DNA of 64,000 nt from Cardinalis cardinalis (taxonomy: Eukaryota > Chordata > Aves > Passeriformes > Cardinalidae), in contig JACDOX010000004.1 in the NCBI GenBank assembly GCA_014549065.1, positions 1,553,195 through 1,617,194 of the forward strand. Reading direction: 5' to 3'. A model generated the notes under the pieces. The model was not told where the DNA came from. It did no database searches and worked only from the letters and a program-made list of their open reading frames with translations. A program made the translations under genes and the position numbers. Positions 62,081 to 64,000 of this stretch are shown piece by piece. Position 1 is the stretch's first letter. Each line of letters begins with the position of its first letter.

Positions 62081-63287
62081 CTCATTTTCTCTACACCTTC
62101 CTTCAGATACTTATATACATTGATCATATGCCCTCAAGCCTTCACTTCTCCAGGCTGAACAATCCCAGTAACCTCAGCCTTTTCTCATAAAAAAGGTGCT
62201 CTGTTCTTCATTTTGGAGACATATCTTCAGCAGAAGAAAATGTCTCCTCTTGGAATATGCAATCTCTTGCTCAAGATTCATCGTCATCTTAGTAGCTCTT
62301 TTCTGGACTCTCCCTAGTCTGTCCATGCCCCTCTCGTACTTATGAGCCCCAAACTGGACAAAGTACTCAAGGTATGGCCTCTGCTGAATGGAGGAGAAAG
62401 ATTACCTTACTGGTCCTGCTGGCAACNCTTCTGAAGCCAGCTAGGACACTTATTTTGCCACAAGGGCAGATCTGGGACTCATGCTTCACTTTCTGTCTAC
62501 CAGGACACCCAGGTCATCTTCTGAAAAGCAGCCTTCCTGATGGCCATGCAGATGTCCAGTGTCTAGTATCTAAGGGGTCCTGGGGTTATTCCTCCCAGGT
62601 ACAGGACTCTGCCTTTCTTGAATTTCAAAAGGTTCCTCTCTGTCCAGTCCTCTGGCCTGTTTAGATCCTATTCTGAAGGTCTGCACATCTCTCCAGGGAT
62701 CAGCTCTCCACAATTTTTGTNGNCATTGAANTTGTNGAGGAGGAATCTGTNCCTTCATCCAAGTCATTGAAGAGTAAGAAAAACAATACTGGGGCAGGAG
62801 CAACCCTTGGGGGTCACCATTAGTTACAATCCTCCAGATACGCCCAGGGACACTGAGCACAGCTTTCCAAGACCTGCCACTTTATCCAGTTCTCAATTCA
62901 CCTCATNATCCACTCTTCCAGCCTGTGTTTCCTGAGCTTGCCTAGGAACATAAAATGGGAGAGAGTGTCAAAAAATTTGCTGGAATCCAGATGGACAATA
63001 TGTATTGCTATCTTCTCATCTCTCTCTAGGCAGCTGTCCCATCATAGAAGGTAATCAGGTTGGTAAAGCATGATTTCCCTTTGGTGAATCAATGTTGACT
63101 TCCTGATGTCCTTGTCTTCCACTAGAGGTGATTTCAGGATAAATTGTTCTATTGCTTTTCCAGAGATTGAGTTGGCTGTACTTTTTGAAGACTGAGGTGA
63201 TATTTACTTTCTTCCAGTCCTCAGGTACCTCTCCTAACCGCCATGATCTTTCAGAGATNTTTGTCATTTCACTGTGACATCATGTAC
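62081..63287 (-). mobile_element. CR1 LINE, ORF2 reverse transcriptase region
   Basis: The longest CR1 piece, on the minus strand. From left to right the + strand reads the antisense of ORF2 backwards: ctccaggctgaacaatccca, ttttctggactctccctagt, catttgggc-type and ccacaagggcagatctggga, ggtcatcttctgaaaagcag, ggaccaccc-equivalent regions, gtgtcaaaaaatttgctgga, gcatgatttccctttggtga and ccagtcctcaggtacctctc. In translation 63267-63055 (minus) gives SWRLGEVPEDWKKVNITSVF followed by KK, a segment of the CR1 reverse transcriptase. Stops, indels and several N bases break the frame, so no active enzyme is encoded. The usual 3' UTR and terminal octamers are missing on the left, which is odd for CR1. 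Confidence 0.92.
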
Positions 63288-64000
63288 ATACCATATAGTC
63301 CACCTGTTTTATCAAACATATTACACTTATATAGCTCTTTTTATCTGCCAAATCTGTTCTTTCAGTCCCCAAATTACATGTCTGCTTAATAGGACATTCC
63401 CTTAATAAAACCTTGTCCCATTCTGTAAATGAATATTGTACTACTTCTTTCAGTATTTTGTGTTGAAGTTTAGAATTTCAGTCTTCAAGGAAGGAAAATG
63501 TGATATTCTACATTCTGCATATAACCTACACACCAATAAACGAGCACAGGTTTGGGTTTTTAAGTAGTGAATACTCATAAAAAACTATATGTGAACNGTA
63601 TACTGCCTAGTAATTATTCATGTAAATTGAATAATAGGAAAGATTCATGATGAATTATTCAGCCAATGCTCTTGGATGAGTGTGTGTGTAATCATTTAAT
63701 CAAATCTTTATAGTATATTGAACAAGTAAAATGCTGTATTTACTTGGTCTAAAAGATGATAGCATGCTAGAAGTATAAAATATTTCAAATGAATGAANGT
63801 ATTAAAATAATCAGAAAGTGCTTTGAGACACAAAGAGAATGATGGAATGGTAAGAATATGTGGATATGCAAATTCAAATGTGATAAATAATATTTTATNA
63901 TATGGTTCAAGATTAGTGAGTTAAGTTTGGTGAAGTGATATCAGAAAACAAGTCATGACATTTTTTATTTGAAGATTCAAATGTACCAAATATGAAGCCT
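63288..64000. other. Unique AT-rich DNA, no gene seen
   Basis: No gene, repeat family or clear regulatory site recognised to the end of the window. Confidence 0.5.

Noticed and set aside
47697..63287. The CR1 pieces at 47697-48015 and 62081-63287 could be two halves of one element split by 14 kb.
   Set aside because: Both end near the same consensus phrase (ccttcagata), but on closer reading the second piece extends further left (ctcattttctctacacc) and overlaps the first in consensus. Independent copies are simpler.

Overview
The window looks like non-coding chromosomal DNA from a bird, probably a passerine. It is AT-rich and CpG-poor. No complete protein-coding gene, rRNA, tRNA or CRISPR array can be supported. 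The lineage call rests on repeats recognised by eye: nine degraded copies of CR1, the main avian LINE, and three solo LTRs of avian endogenous retroviruses. One of those LTRs (54898-55314) belongs to a type I associate with songbirds. The layout of long, unique AT-rich DNA with thinly scattered old repeats fits a gene desert or one or more very large introns.

Layout. 1-14000: unique AT-rich DNA with a (TA)n array, T runs and two exon-like segments (3173-3245 and 11650-11730, + strand). 14001-14423: CR1 3' end (-). 17207-18223: about 1 kb solo LTR. 18651-18990: CR1 3' end (+). 18991-27159: unique. 27160-27195: a 36-base A run just before a CR1 (27212-27851, +). 28983-29066: (ATTTT)n. 31031-31655: CR1 (+). 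32081-32126: TG-rich tract touching a short CR1 (32131-32292, -). 35470-35540: CR1 scrap (-). 35541-47696: unique, with an exon-like segment on the - strand (41846-41957), a T-depleted tract (42991-43155) and a C-rich block with a TATA-bearing inverted repeat (45033-45445). 47697-48015: CR1 (-). 49611-49707: the best candidate coding exon (- strand ATG, strong start context, consensus donor). 52284 to about 52640: decayed LTR (-). 54331-55422: CR1 (-) split by the 417-bp LTR, whose flanks are a near-match duplication. 55423-62080: unique, with a CTCF-like site at 59057. 62081-63287: the longest CR1 piece (-), covering part of the reverse transcriptase.

Function. Nothing here forms an operon or pathway. 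The repeats record old retrotransposition. None encodes an intact protein and all ORF2 pieces are interrupted. If the window carries host function, it most likely lies in the exon-like segments, the motif-rich candidate regulatory stretches and the CTCF-like site. These are inferences from sequence alone and need transcript or conservation data. Roughly evenly spaced single N bases, with local clusters inside repeats, suggest a draft assembly in which ambiguous calls were masked.
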